A stretch of DNA of 64,000 nt. Origin: Lactonifactor sp. BIOML-A5 (GTDB lineage: Bacteria; Bacillota; Clostridia; Lachnospirales; Lachnospiraceae). The notes beneath the pieces were generated by a model. It was not told where the DNA came from and did not search any database. It saw nothing but the letters and a program-made list of their open reading frames with translations. The stretch is taken from the NCBI RefSeq assembly GCF_009677585.1, contig NZ_WKYV01000012.1:1-64000 (forward strand). Direction: 5' to 3'. The position numbers were made by a program, and so were the translations under genes. Shown here one piece after another: positions 1 through 8,013 of this stretch (the stretch's first letter is position 1; each line of letters begins with the position of its first letter).

Positions 1-45
1 CCATTACACAAACTTTATTTGGAACGCAATTTGGTTAATAAAAGA

Positions 46-81
46 AAACTGGCTCTGGGATACAAAGCCCAAAACCAGTTT
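46..81 (-). terminator. Rho-independent terminator of the desulfoferrodoxin gene
   Basis: Read on the minus strand, a 7-bp outer stem (AAACTGG/CCAGTTT) with an inner GGG/CCC pairing is followed by a T-rich tract running to about position 37. It lies about 70 bp after the stop codon at 150, in the right orientation to end that transcript. Confidence 0.6.
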
Positions 82-94
82 GTCTACAGTCTGA

Positions 95-138
95 GGCAGC
101 AGCAGCTATCAATGATTATCATTGATGCTGCTGCTGCC
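95..138. repeat. Long near-perfect inverted repeat with a Fur-box-like core
   Basis: A 12-bp outer arm (95-106 with 127-138) encloses a perfect 9-1-9 dyad at 108-126, giving a stem of about 20 bp. Four T follow on the plus strand, so it could act as a weak plus-strand terminator. The core AATGAT-n-ATCATT matches the centre of the classical Fur box, but it sits 3' of the gene, so an RNA-hairpin role is at least as likely. Confidence 0.6.
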
Positions 139-149
139 TTTTGGCATAT

Positions 150-539
150 TTAGATTGTGGTTTTCCAGAAACCGTGAAGATTGCAGTATGCGTATGCGGC
201 AACCGGACGGTCGCCGTCACATAGGAAAAATTCTGCTACAGGTTCCTCGTCAGCCTTCAGATTAATTCTCTGGCAGCCTTTTTCTGTTTCCAGATAGACC
301 CACTCAATGCTGTGTTCTTCAGACATGGGATGGAACACGCTGCCTACTTTGACAGTTACCTGATTGCCGCTGCACTCTACAACCGGCAGATGCTTTTCCT
401 GTGCCCCGTCAGATGTGTTGGGGGTGAGCTTGTTCAAAGGAATACCGCAGCAGGAAAATTCTTCTTTCTCCCCGCAGATCTCCTCGATCATAATGCCGCA
501 CTTATCACAGGCATAAAAGGCAGGTTCTTTTTTCGCCAT
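150..539 (-). CDS. dfx: Desulfoferrodoxin (superoxide reductase)
   Basis: A 129-residue cytoplasmic protein that reduces superoxide to peroxide without making oxygen, a typical defence of anaerobes. The N-terminal desulforedoxin-like rubredoxin centre is visible as CDKC near residues 11-14 and a CC pair near residue 30. The catalytic mononuclear iron site is marked by EKH near residue 50, an HPM and EEH pair near 70-76, and CNLHG near the C-terminus, so both iron centres appear intact. A strong AAGGAGGG ribosome site precedes the ATG. The gene is monocistronic and divergent from the FmdE-like gene, sharing a 190-bp intergenic region that also holds the G/C-tract element at 643-658. The family call is secure; regulation by that element is inference. 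Confidence 0.95.
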   Translation of the reverse strand: MAKKEPAFYACDKCGIMIEEICGEKEEFSCCGIPLNKLTPNTSDGAQEKHLPVVECSGNQVTVKVGSVFHPMSEEHSIEWVYLETEKGCQRINLKADEEPVAEFFLCDGDRPVAAYAYCNLHGFWKTTI

Positions 540-642
540 AATATAGCCCTCCTTAATTTTATAATATGTCTCATGAAGATGACGCTTATAGTTTCCGCAG
601 TTTTTTTGAAATCATTCTTTTTTCTATATAAGAGGAGTCAAT

Positions 643-685
643 CCCCCGGGGAGGCTTGCGGCAGAAAAGAGAGGGTGTGTATAAT
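643..685 (+). promoter_or_regulatory. Promoter with G/C-tract operator (site 1), fmdE-like gene
   Basis: The dyad CCCCC-GGGG-AGGCTTG (643-658) runs into a -35 TTGCGG (656-661), an 18-bp spacer and a perfect -10 TATAAT (680-685). The same arrangement recurs at 1290, 18652 and 24415. Such G/C-tract dyads resemble CsoR/RcnR-family operators. The promoter call is strong; the operator identity is inferred. Confidence 0.7.
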
Positions 686-729
686 CAAAGGTATGAAGAT
701 AGAAGTAGGATAATGCAGGAGGTGCTGGG

Positions 730-1260
730 ATGAAAGACAGGGAGACTTTGTGGAAGGAATGCGCAGCATTTCACGGACATGAGTGCGGAGGGCTGGCCAT
801 TGGATATCAGGCTGCCCTGTATGCGGCTGAGCTGCTGGAGCTGGGATTTTCAGATGATGAAGAGGTGGTATGTGTGACGGAAAATGACTCCTGCGGAGTG
901 GATGCCATCCAGGTGATACTGGGATGCAGTGTGGGAAAAGGAAATCTTTTGTTCCGGCTGAGGGGAAAGCAGGCGTATTCCTTTTATAACCGATCCGCAG
1001 GGACCGCAGTGCGGCTGGTACTGAAAACAAACCGTGGAAAACGGGGAGGAGACTGGGAGAATACAGTAAAAAATGTATCCCCCAAAGAGCTTTTTGATGT
1101 GAAGGAGGCTAAAATGCAGCTTCCGGAACGAGCCAGAATCTTTAAGTCTTACGAATGCGAAGTATGTCATGAGAATACGGCAGAATCCATGCTGCGCATA
1201 GAAGATGGCAGATATGTGTGTCTGGACTGCTGGCATACATATGACAGATTTGGGCTTTAG
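730..1260 (+). CDS. FmdE-family protein with C-terminal zinc ribbon
   Basis: A 176-residue protein of the FmdE family, named after formylmethanofuran dehydrogenase subunit E. Stand-alone members occur in non-methanogens and their biochemical role is poorly defined. The hallmark FHGHECGG is at residues 14-21, with the second conserved segment ENDSCGVD near residue 56. A C-terminal CEVC...CLDC pair forms a rubredoxin-like zinc ribbon. Ribosome site GGAGG lies just upstream of the ATG. It sits beside the methyltransferase/Nik operon and shares its promoter motif, which suggests a role in metal or metal-cofactor handling. There is no methanofuran pathway in the window, so a dehydrogenase-subunit role is unlikely. 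The family call is firm; the function is open. Confidence 0.9.
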   Translation: MKDRETLWKECAAFHGHECGGLAIGYQAALYAAELLELGFSDDEEVVCVTENDSCGVDAIQVILGCSVGKGNLLFRLRGKQAYSFYNRSAGTAVRLVLKTNRGKRGGDWENTVKNVSPKELFDVKEAKMQLPERARIFKSYECEVCHENTAESMLRIEDGRYVCLDCWHTYDRFGL

Positions 1261-1277
1261 GAACCTCAGGAAAGAAT

Positions 1278-1318
1278 GGGTGCCGCTATCCCCCCATGGG
1301 GCTTGTGGCGCCCTTTTT
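1278..1318 (+). terminator. Hairpin with T-tract, embedding the site-2 dyad
   Basis: GGGTGCCGC pairs, with wobble, with GTGGCGCCC and is followed by TTTTT. It lies 17 bp after the FmdE-like stop codon. The loop contains the G/C-tract dyad and the -35 of the next promoter, so termination and initiation signals overlap here. Confidence 0.65.
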
Positions 1319-1331
1319 GATTTGTTAAAGT
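1290..1331 (+). promoter_or_regulatory. Promoter with G/C-tract operator (site 2), methyltransferase/Nik operon 1
   Basis: The dyad CCCCCC-AT-GGGG-CTTG (1290-1305) abuts -35 TTGTGG (1303-1308). A 17-bp spacer and an extended TG-n -10 TAAAGT (1326-1331) follow. The geometry is the same as at sites 1, 3 and 4, although the -10 is weak. It lies inside the terminator-like hairpin. Confidence 0.55.
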
Positions 1332-1367
1332 AATTCTATAAAATAAATTGGAGAAAAAGAGAATACT

Positions 1368-2147
1368 ATGGCGGAATTATTGGAAAAAATTGCAGAATAT
1401 TGGAGCACCCGTACCGAGGGGTACTCTGAAGTAAACCATAAAGAACTGGAGGGCATGCAGAAGGAAGCGTGGCTTGGGACGCTCACCGGGCAGTTTCCGC
1501 AGGTCCCCAAAGAAGAACTGAGGATTCTGGATATCGGAACAGGTCCCGGATTTTTCCCTGTGATATTGGCAGAGGCAGGGTATTATGTGACGGCAGTGGA
1601 TTACACAGAGGAAATGCTGCACAAGGCTGCGGAGAATGCCGGCCCTCTCGGAGAACGTATCTCCTTTTACCGGATGGATGCACAGAACCTGGAATTCGAG
1701 GACGAGAGCTTTGATGTTATTATTTCCAGAAATCTTACCTGGAATCTGGAGCGGCCGGTACAGGCGTATAAGGAGTGGTACCGGGTGCTGAGGCCAGGCG
1801 GACGTCTGCTGAATTTTGATGCCAACTGGTATGGATATCTCTACGATGAAAGCCAGCGTGAGGGATATGAGCGTGACAGAAAAAATGTGGAACAATATCA
1901 GCTGGACGACCACTATCTCTGTACAGATATTGACGCAATGGAGGAAATTGCTTTAGAGGTTCCTCTGTCCCGGATGCAGAGGCCCCAGTGGGATCGAAGC
2001 GTATTGGACAGGATTGGATTCTGTGAGATAAGGGCTGATATGGATGTTTGGAGGCGGGTGTGGAGCAAAGAAGAAAAGCTGAATTATGGCTCTACGCCGA
2101 TGTTTATGATTCTGGGGAGTAAAGGACAGGTAGATGTACATGCATAA
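1368..2147 (+). CDS. Class I SAM-dependent methyltransferase (copy 1)
   Basis: A 259-residue Rossmann-fold methyltransferase. Motif I is ILDIGTGPG near residue 54 and the acidic post-I residue lies in AVDYTEEML. A late motif reads EWYRVLRPGG. The N-terminus (IAEYWSTRTEGY) and C-terminus (TPMFMILGSKG) closely resemble the second methyltransferase domain encoded next door and, less closely, the one at 24518, so all three are paralogues. The substrate is unknown; the setting with a Nik-type importer suggests a small imported or secreted ligand rather than nucleic acid. First gene of a translationally coupled operon: its stop overlaps the start of the next gene. The start codon follows GGAGAAAAAGAG. 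The fold is certain; the target is not. Confidence 0.88.
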   Translation: MAELLEKIAEYWSTRTEGYSEVNHKELEGMQKEAWLGTLTGQFPQVPKEELRILDIGTGPGFFPVILAEAGYYVTAVDYTEEMLHKAAENAGPLGERISFYRMDAQNLEFEDESFDVIISRNLTWNLERPVQAYKEWYRVLRPGGRLLNFDANWYGYLYDESQREGYERDRKNVEQYQLDDHYLCTDIDAMEEIALEVPLSRMQRPQWDRSVLDRIGFCEIRADMDVWRRVWSKEEKLNYGSTPMFMILGSKGQVDVHA

Positions 2148-3858
2148 AGAAACGGAAAATACCATCAGAAAATTTTGCCTGGAGGGGCTTTCCCTAAGTC
2201 CGGGAGAACGTATAAGCGGAGAACTGGAACTGGCCGGAGGAAAATTCTCCCTTCCGGCTGCTGTCGTCCATGGGACAGAAGAGGGAAAAACCGTAGTAAT
2301 TACAGCAGGCATCCATGGGGGAGAGTATGTAGGCATTCAGGCGGCTGTGGAGCTGTCGCAGAGCCTTAAGCCAGAGAAGCTGCAGGGAACAGTTATCATT
2401 GTAAAGGCAGTGAGCCGCCGGGCATTTGAACACCGGGCCGGAAGTATGGGCACGGAGGACGGCAGAAATCTGAACCGGGAATTTCCCGGGGATTCCCAGG
2501 GAAGTGAGACTCAGCAGCTGGCCTGGGCAATTTCAGAGGAACTCTTTGGGGCAGCAGATTATTACATCGATCTGCACAGCGGCGATGACTATGAACAGCT
2601 GGCACCCTATGTGTATTATGCAGGAAAGGCCAGTCCGGAGGTTGTGGAGGCCTCCAGAAAAATGGCGGAGCAGGTGGACGTTCCTTATATGGTCCGCTCC
2701 ACAGTGTCTACCGGAGGCGCGTATAATTATGCAGCATCCAGAGGAATTCCCGGGGTCCTGATTGAACGGGGCGGCATGGGCACCTGGACACCGGAAGAGG
2801 TGCAGTCAACCAAACGGGATGTGCGGAGTATTCTATGCAGTCTGGGGATTTACCGGGGGCAGCGGGGGTACAGAACCTATTATCCTCTGGATGTATCGGA
2901 CATTGTGTATCAGGCCGCGGAGCATACGGGGTTCTGGTATCCCAGAAAGATGCCTGGGGATCTGATCCGGGGCGGAGAGGAACTGGGGGTTGTGAGAGAT
3001 TACGAAGGGGAACTTCTGGAAGTGTGCCGGGCGGAGTACGATGGTGTGATTCTTTATCAGACGGGCAGTCTGCAGGTACTGGAAGATGGTCCTATGATAG
3101 CCTACGGCAGGATTGTGAGACGGCATGATGACAGAAAAGAACGAATTACTGAGTATTGGACAAAACGAAGTGAAAGCTTTCTGGAACAGAGAAGGGCGGA
3201 GCTTGACAGTCCTCTGGCCAGGCGTTGGATGGAAAGGATAGAGGAACAGATTGGCACTGGAAGGAGGCTGAAGATACTGGATGTGGGCTGCGGAAGCGGT
3301 TTTTTTTCCATTCTTCTGGCCAGACGGGGACATGAGGTGATTGGGACAGACTTGACGCCTGAGATGGTGGTGAACTCCAGAAAGCTGGCCGGAGAACAGC
3401 AGGCAGGCTGCAAATTTTTGGTGATGGATGCGGAGGCACTGGATTTTGACGACGAAACCTTTGATGTTGTGATCTCAAGGAACCTCACCTGGACTCTTCC
3501 GGATGCGGAAAAAGCTTATACGCAGTGGTGCCGCGTGCTGAAGCCGGAGGGGATTCTTCTGAACTTTGACGCAAATTACGGGGCTTCAGATTTTTCTGAT
3601 ACTTCGGAGCTTCCGGAAAACCATGCTCATTTTGAGGTGGGAGATGAGATGATGCGGGAGTGTGAAGAAATTAAGCGTCAGCTGCCGATCAGTACCTATA
3701 TGCGTCCGGCCTGGGACTTGGAGGTTTTGGGGCGAACTGGTCTGGAAAGGTTTGAAATTGACCTGGGAGTGAGTAAAAAGGTATATCTGGAAAAAGATGC
3801 TTTCTATAATCCCACGCCTATGTTTATGATTTGTGGAAAAAAGGGAAATACTGTATGA
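2134..3858 (+). CDS. M14-type (AstE/AspA-like) metallohydrolase fused to SAM methyltransferase (copy 2)
   Basis: A 574-residue two-domain protein. Residues ~1-330 are a zinc carboxypeptidase-fold amidohydrolase of the succinylglutamate desuccinylase/aspartoacylase group: zinc ligands H61 and E64 in GIHGGEY, H148 in DLHSGD, and candidate general base E211 in LIERGG. Residues ~335-574 are a methyltransferase with motif I ILDVGCGSG, related to the upstream gene over its whole length. Such fusions are unusual. Around 3125-3140 an ATGATG lies one frame off. A single extra A in the AAAA run at 3135-3138 would split this into two overlapping genes, the second starting MMTEKERITEYW, so the fusion may stem from a 1-base deletion or a sequencing error. 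It overlaps the upstream gene by 14 nt (or 8 from the second ATG at 2140), and its TGA overlaps the next ATG. Confidence 0.85.
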   Translation: MYMHKETENTIRKFCLEGLSLSPGERISGELELAGGKFSLPAAVVHGTEEGKTVVITAGIHGGEYVGIQAAVELSQSLKPEKLQGTVIIVKAVSRRAFEHRAGSMGTEDGRNLNREFPGDSQGSETQQLAWAISEELFGAADYYIDLHSGDDYEQLAPYVYYAGKASPEVVEASRKMAEQVDVPYMVRSTVSTGGAYNYAASRGIPGVLIERGGMGTWTPEEVQSTKRDVRSILCSLGIYRGQRGYRTYYPLDVSDIVYQAAEHTGFWYPRKMPGDLIRGGEELGVVRDYEGELLEVCRAEYDGVILYQTGSLQVLEDGPMIAYGRIVRRHDDRKERITEYWTKRSESFLEQRRAELDSPLARRWMERIEEQIGTGRRLKILDVGCGSGFFSILLARRGHEVIGTDLTPEMVVNSRKLAGEQQAGCKFLVMDAEALDFDDETFDVVISRNLTWTLPDAEKAYTQWCRVLKPEGILLNFDANYGASDFSDTSELPENHAHFEVGDEMMRECEEIKRQLPISTYMRPAWDLEVLGRTGLERFEIDLGVSKKVYLEKDAFYNPTPMFMICGKKGNTV

Positions 3859-4802
3859 AAAAATATATAGCAAAACGGCTGCTGCAGCTGATCCCCATCT
3901 TGCTGGGAATAACACTCCTTTCGTTTGCACTTATGCACAGCGCCTCCGCAGATGCGGTGGACGTACTGGAGGCAAACAGGGGCGGGGTGCTGTCGGAGGA
4001 GGCAAAGGCTAAAGCCAGAGAGGAGCTTGGACTGGACAAACCGTTTCTTGAGCAATATGCAGTCTGGATGAGACAGGTTCTTACCGGTGATATGGGAAAG
4101 TCCTATGTGTCTGGAAAACCTGTATTTTCTTCCTTTGTGCAAAAACTGCCGGCAACCATTGCTCTTACCATATCCTCTGTGATTGTGACCATTCTGCTGT
4201 CTGTTCCCCTGGGGGTTCTTGCAGCAGTGAAGCAAAACCGGTTTTTGGACTACCTTATTCGTTTCCTGAGTTTTATCGGAAACTCCCTGCCTAACTTTTT
4301 TGTTTCCCTGCTGCTGATTTATTTCTTTGCACTGAAGCTGGGATGGTTTCCGGTTATGGGGAATGCGCAGGGCTGGAAAAGTATCATTCTCCCTACTTTG
4401 ACTCTTGCCATTGCTATGGCATCTAAGTATACCCGACAAGTGAGAGCCTCTGTGCTCGAGGAGCTGAACAAAGAATATGTAATGGGGGCAAGGGCCAGAG
4501 GGGTAAGAGAGGGGAGGATCCTATACTTCAGTGTCCTGAAATCGTCTATGCTTACCATTGTGACGCTTCTGGCTCTGTCTATCGGATCACTTCTGGGAGG
4601 AACGGCTATTGTAGAATCCATTTTTATGTGGGACGGTGTGGGAAAAATGGCGGTGGATGCTATTACTATGAGGGACTACCCGGTGATACAGGCCTATGTA
4701 ATCTGGATGGCTGTAATCTATGTGGCAGTCAATCTTATCACGGATATCCTCTATCATTATCTGGATCCGAGAATACGTCTGGGACAGGAGGAAGCTGCAT
4801 GA
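3855..4802 (+). CDS. NikB/DppB-type ABC transporter permease (system 1)
   Basis: A 315-residue inner-membrane permease of the nickel/dipeptide/oligopeptide importer family, with about six membrane segments and an N-terminal helix right after MKKYIAKRLLQ. The cytoplasmic coupling (EAA-type) loop is visible as EYVMGARARGVREG. The conserved ending VNLITDILYHYLDPRIR is typical of NikB/DppB. The chosen start is the ATG overlapping the previous stop (ATGA), not an upstream in-frame start. It works with the NikC-like partner that follows, again by ATGA overlap. Nickel, a metal chelate or a small peptide are all possible substrates; sequence alone cannot decide. Confidence 0.9.
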   Translation: MKKYIAKRLLQLIPILLGITLLSFALMHSASADAVDVLEANRGGVLSEEAKAKAREELGLDKPFLEQYAVWMRQVLTGDMGKSYVSGKPVFSSFVQKLPATIALTISSVIVTILLSVPLGVLAAVKQNRFLDYLIRFLSFIGNSLPNFFVSLLLIYFFALKLGWFPVMGNAQGWKSIILPTLTLAIAMASKYTRQVRASVLEELNKEYVMGARARGVREGRILYFSVLKSSMLTIVTLLALSIGSLLGGTAIVESIFMWDGVGKMAVDAITMRDYPVIQAYVIWMAVIYVAVNLITDILYHYLDPRIRLGQEEAA

Positions 4803-5629
4803 GTAGACAAAAAGTAAAGCTGTATGTTCTGCTTGCACTGGTTCTTCTGCTCCTGGGAATTGCGGCCTTTGCTCCTTATCTGGTTCCCTTTGATCCTTAT
4901 GAACAGAATCTGTCCCAGGCCCTGCAGGCTCCCGGGGGCAGTCATCTGCTGGGGACAGATCGGTATGGAAGGGATATGTTGTCCAGGGTGATTATGGGTT
5001 CACAGACGACTATTTACTCCGCGCTCCTGCTGGTGGCGGTGATAACAGTCACGGGTACGTCTGTGGGCCTGTTCTGCGGCTGGCGGGGAGGAAAGCTGGA
5101 TTCTTTGATCATGAGGATATCAGATATCTTTTTGGCTTTTCCCGGTATGGTATTTGCCATAGCGGTGGCGGGAGTTCTGGGAGGGGGAATACTCAATGCG
5201 GTGATCGCTCTGGCCTGCATCTCCTGGCCAAAGTTCGCCAGGCTGGCGAGAAGCCAGGTGCTTATGATCAAAGATGCCCCGTTTTTGGCCGCGGCCAGGT
5301 TGTCCGGATCAGGGGGAACAAAGATTGTATTCAGACATATACTTCCCAACATACTTGGGCCTGTTCTGGTGACAGCAACACTGGACATCGGTACTATGAT
5401 GATGGAAATTGCAGGCCTTTCCTTTTTGGGGCTTGGGGCCATGCCTCCCATCGCAGAGTGGGGATCGATGATGAGCAGCGGGCGCAGTATGCTTCAGACG
5501 TCACCGTGGGTGATTCTGGCTCCGGGATGCGCTATATTTGTAACAGTAATGCTATTTAATCTGCTGGGAGACACTGTGAGAGATGTGATGGATCCAAGAC
5601 AGTCGGTACAACATGTGGAGAGGAGATAA
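4799..5629 (+). CDS. NikC/DppC-type ABC transporter permease (system 1)
   Basis: A 276-residue second permease of the importer. It shows the family hallmark LGTDRYGRDMLSRVI near residue 50, the coupling loop FLAAARLSGSGG, and the late motif LSFLGLGAMPP followed by GRSML. The start overlaps the nikB-like stop as ATGA, which argues for coupled translation and equal stoichiometry. The longer upstream in-frame start would bury it inside the previous gene and is rejected. Confidence 0.9.
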   Translation: MSRQKVKLYVLLALVLLLLGIAAFAPYLVPFDPYEQNLSQALQAPGGSHLLGTDRYGRDMLSRVIMGSQTTIYSALLLVAVITVTGTSVGLFCGWRGGKLDSLIMRISDIFLAFPGMVFAIAVAGVLGGGILNAVIALACISWPKFARLARSQVLMIKDAPFLAAARLSGSGGTKIVFRHILPNILGPVLVTATLDIGTMMMEIAGLSFLGLGAMPPIAEWGSMMSSGRSMLQTSPWVILAPGCAIFVTVMLFNLLGDTVRDVMDPRQSVQHVERR

Positions 5630-5632
5630 GGA

Positions 5633-7210
5633 ATGAAGAGAAGATTGACAGCAGTATTGCTTTGCGCTGTTATGGCAGCGGGAATTCTTGCCGGATGCGG
5701 AGATTCCGGGGATAAAAAGGCAGAGGAAGAGAAACAAGGGACCACGGCCCAGGCGGGGGAGAAGATATTTAACTATGGAACCACTGCCTACGGAGTAGAG
5801 ATGGGAAATACAGGTCTAAACCCTCATGACAATTACTCCGGTTGGTCCGCAGTGCGTTATGGCGTGGGGGAGACGTTGTTTAAATTTACGGAAAATATGG
5901 AATTAGAGCCCTGGCTGGCAGAGAGCTATGAACAGGTGGATGAGTATACGGTTAAGATTACACTGAAGGATAATATTATGTTTTCCAGCGGACGAAAGAT
6001 GGACGGCCAGGCGGTGAAGGAATGCCTGGAAGACCTTGTGGCAGTGCATGACAGGGCTCCCGGGGATCTGAAGATCAAGGAGATTGCAGCAGACGGCCTG
6101 ACAGTAACGATAACATCGGAGGAAAAGGTTCCTGCGCTCCTGAATTATCTGAGCGATCCTTACGGTGCAATTATTGATATGGAATATGGAGTGACAGAGG
6201 ATAAAAACGTGGCCGGAACCGGGCCGTTTATCGCAGAGAATGTTTCGGATACGGAGATAAGCCTCAGGAAGAATCCTGAATATTGGGGCGGAGAGGTAAA
6301 GATGGACAGGGTAAATGTAAAAGAGATTATTGACGGTGATACTCTTACCATGGCGCTTCAGTCCGGGGAAATAGATGCCGCTCAGGGGCTGCCTTATGCA
6401 AGTCTGCCTCTGTTCCAGGAGAATGAAAGCTATAAGGTGAGTTCTGTAAACACCTCACGGGTATTTTTTGCGCAGCTGAACTATGATACGCCGGCTCTCC
6501 AGGATGGCAGGGTGCGAAAGGCAATTGCTATGGGGATTGACAAGGAGGGCTTTACTACAGGACTGCTTGGGGGCAACGGGACACCTGCAGTGGGGATATT
6601 CCCCTCTAACTTTTCCTTTGGAAATGAAGCGGTGAATGCGCCCCAATACAATCCGGAGGAAGGAAAAAAGCTTTTGGAGGAAGCCGGCTATACAGATACA
6701 GACGGCGATGGGTACGTGGATAAAGGGGGAGAACCTCTGGTTATCCGCTGGCTTACGTATCCGGGGCGCCAGGAGCTGCCGCTTCTGGCTGAATCCGCAC
6801 AGGCAACCTTAAAAGAAATGGGTATAAAGGTGGAGGTAAACAATACGGCAAATCAGCAGGATTTTCTGGATAAGGGAGAGTGGGATATCTATGCCAGCGC
6901 CTTTGTGACAGCGCCTACGGGAGATCCCGAATATTTCTTTACCACCCATTGCCTGAAGGACTCTGCCAAGAACAGGGGGAAGTATTATAATGAGGAACTG
7001 GAAAAATTGGAAACACAGCTCCACGGAGAATTTGACCCGGCAAAAAGGGGAGAACTGGCGGTGAAGATGCAGCAAATTCTCCTGGATGACGGAGGCTTTA
7101 TCTTTGCGTCCCATTTGAAAATGTCCTTTGCTATGAAGGCAAACGTGACAGGATTTGAAGCCCATCCGTCAGATTACTATGAAATCACAGCAAATCTTGA
7201 TTATGAATAG
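5633..7210 (+). CDS. NikA/DppA-type solute-binding lipoprotein (system 1)
   Basis: A 525-residue family 5 extracellular solute-binding protein. The signal peptide ends in the lipobox LAGC at about residue 22, so it is anchored to the outer face of the membrane. The mature part carries the family 5 layout, including GVGETLFKF and a MDGQAVKECLEDL segment of the NikA/DppA type. It follows the permease genes by 3 bp with ribosome site GAGGAGATAAGG. Ligand identity, whether a nickel chelate, peptide or metallophore, cannot be read from sequence. The operon link to methyltransferases and an M14 hydrolase suggests an organic ligand that is modified after or before transport. Confidence 0.9.
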   Translation: MKRRLTAVLLCAVMAAGILAGCGDSGDKKAEEEKQGTTAQAGEKIFNYGTTAYGVEMGNTGLNPHDNYSGWSAVRYGVGETLFKFTENMELEPWLAESYEQVDEYTVKITLKDNIMFSSGRKMDGQAVKECLEDLVAVHDRAPGDLKIKEIAADGLTVTITSEEKVPALLNYLSDPYGAIIDMEYGVTEDKNVAGTGPFIAENVSDTEISLRKNPEYWGGEVKMDRVNVKEIIDGDTLTMALQSGEIDAAQGLPYASLPLFQENESYKVSSVNTSRVFFAQLNYDTPALQDGRVRKAIAMGIDKEGFTTGLLGGNGTPAVGIFPSNFSFGNEAVNAPQYNPEEGKKLLEEAGYTDTDGDGYVDKGGEPLVIRWLTYPGRQELPLLAESAQATLKEMGIKVEVNNTANQQDFLDKGEWDIYASAFVTAPTGDPEYFFTTHCLKDSAKNRGKYYNEELEKLETQLHGEFDPAKRGELAVKMQQILLDDGGFIFASHLKMSFAMKANVTGFEAHPSDYYEITANLDYE

Positions 7211-7223
7211 AGGACAGGCAGAT

Positions 7224-8009
7224 ATGAAACAGCCGCTGCTAAAACTGGAACAGGTAGAAATCTGCTACCGCAGAACTCCCGTGGTGCACGGCTTAACCTT
7301 AGAAGTGGCGCCAGGGGAGATTCTTGGGATTGTAGGGGAGTCCGGGAGCGGAAAAAGTACAGTCATCAAAGGGATTATAGGACTGCTGGGTAATGAGGGA
7401 GCTGTGACAGAGGGAAAGATCTATTACAAAGGGGAGGAGCTTCTGCATGGGACACCGGAGGAACTTAGGAATATTCGCGGCCCTGAGATGGGGATGGTAT
7501 TCCAGAATGCGGGAGCATCTCTTTGTCCGATCCGTAAGATAGGAGATCAGCTCTATGAGGCAGTGCTCCAGCACGAGCGGGTCAGCCGTACAGAGGTACG
7601 CCGCAGAGCCATGGAGCTTTTCGAGAAAATGAAGCTGTCTGAGGGCAGCCGGATACTGGACAGTTATCCTTTTGAACTGTCGGGGGGCATGAACCAGAGG
7701 GTGGGGATTATGATGGCCATGATTCTTAAACCTGCTCTGCTCCTGGCAGATGAGCCTACCAGTGCCCTGGATGTTACCATACAGGCGCAGGTGGTGAGGG
7801 AAATGATGAAACTGCGGGATACCTTTGGGACCAGTATTATTATAGTCACCCACAATATTGGTGTTGTGGAGCACATGGCAGACAACATAGCGGTCATGTG
7901 CCAGGGAAAACTGGTAGAGTATGGTACAAAGCACGAAGTGATCCATTCTCCCAGAGATCCTTATACCAGAAAACTTCTGGGAGCTGTGCTGCGTCTGAAC
8001 CGGAGGTGA
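7224..8009 (+). CDS. NikD/DppD-type ABC transporter ATPase (system 1)
   Basis: A 261-residue ATPase with Walker A GESGSGKST, Q-loop VFQNAGASL, signature LSGGMNQRVG and Walker B LLADEPTSALD. The start at 7224 is chosen because AGAGGACAGG lies at ideal spacing before it; an in-frame ATG at 7203 overlaps the previous stop region and is a less likely alternative. It lacks the long Cys-containing C-terminal extension found in the ATPase of system 2. It pairs with the next gene to form a heterodimeric motor. Confidence 0.9.
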   Translation: MKQPLLKLEQVEICYRRTPVVHGLTLEVAPGEILGIVGESGSGKSTVIKGIIGLLGNEGAVTEGKIYYKGEELLHGTPEELRNIRGPEMGMVFQNAGASLCPIRKIGDQLYEAVLQHERVSRTEVRRRAMELFEKMKLSEGSRILDSYPFELSGGMNQRVGIMMAMILKPALLLADEPTSALDVTIQAQVVREMMKLRDTFGTSIIIVTHNIGVVEHMADNIAVMCQGKLVEYGTKHEVIHSPRDPYTRKLLGAVLRLNRR

Positions 8010-8013
8010 GGAT

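Noticed and set aside
312..713. Plus-strand 133-residue reading frame over the desulfoferrodoxin gene
   Set aside because: It is antisense to a well-supported gene, has no ribosome site and shows no recognisable domain.
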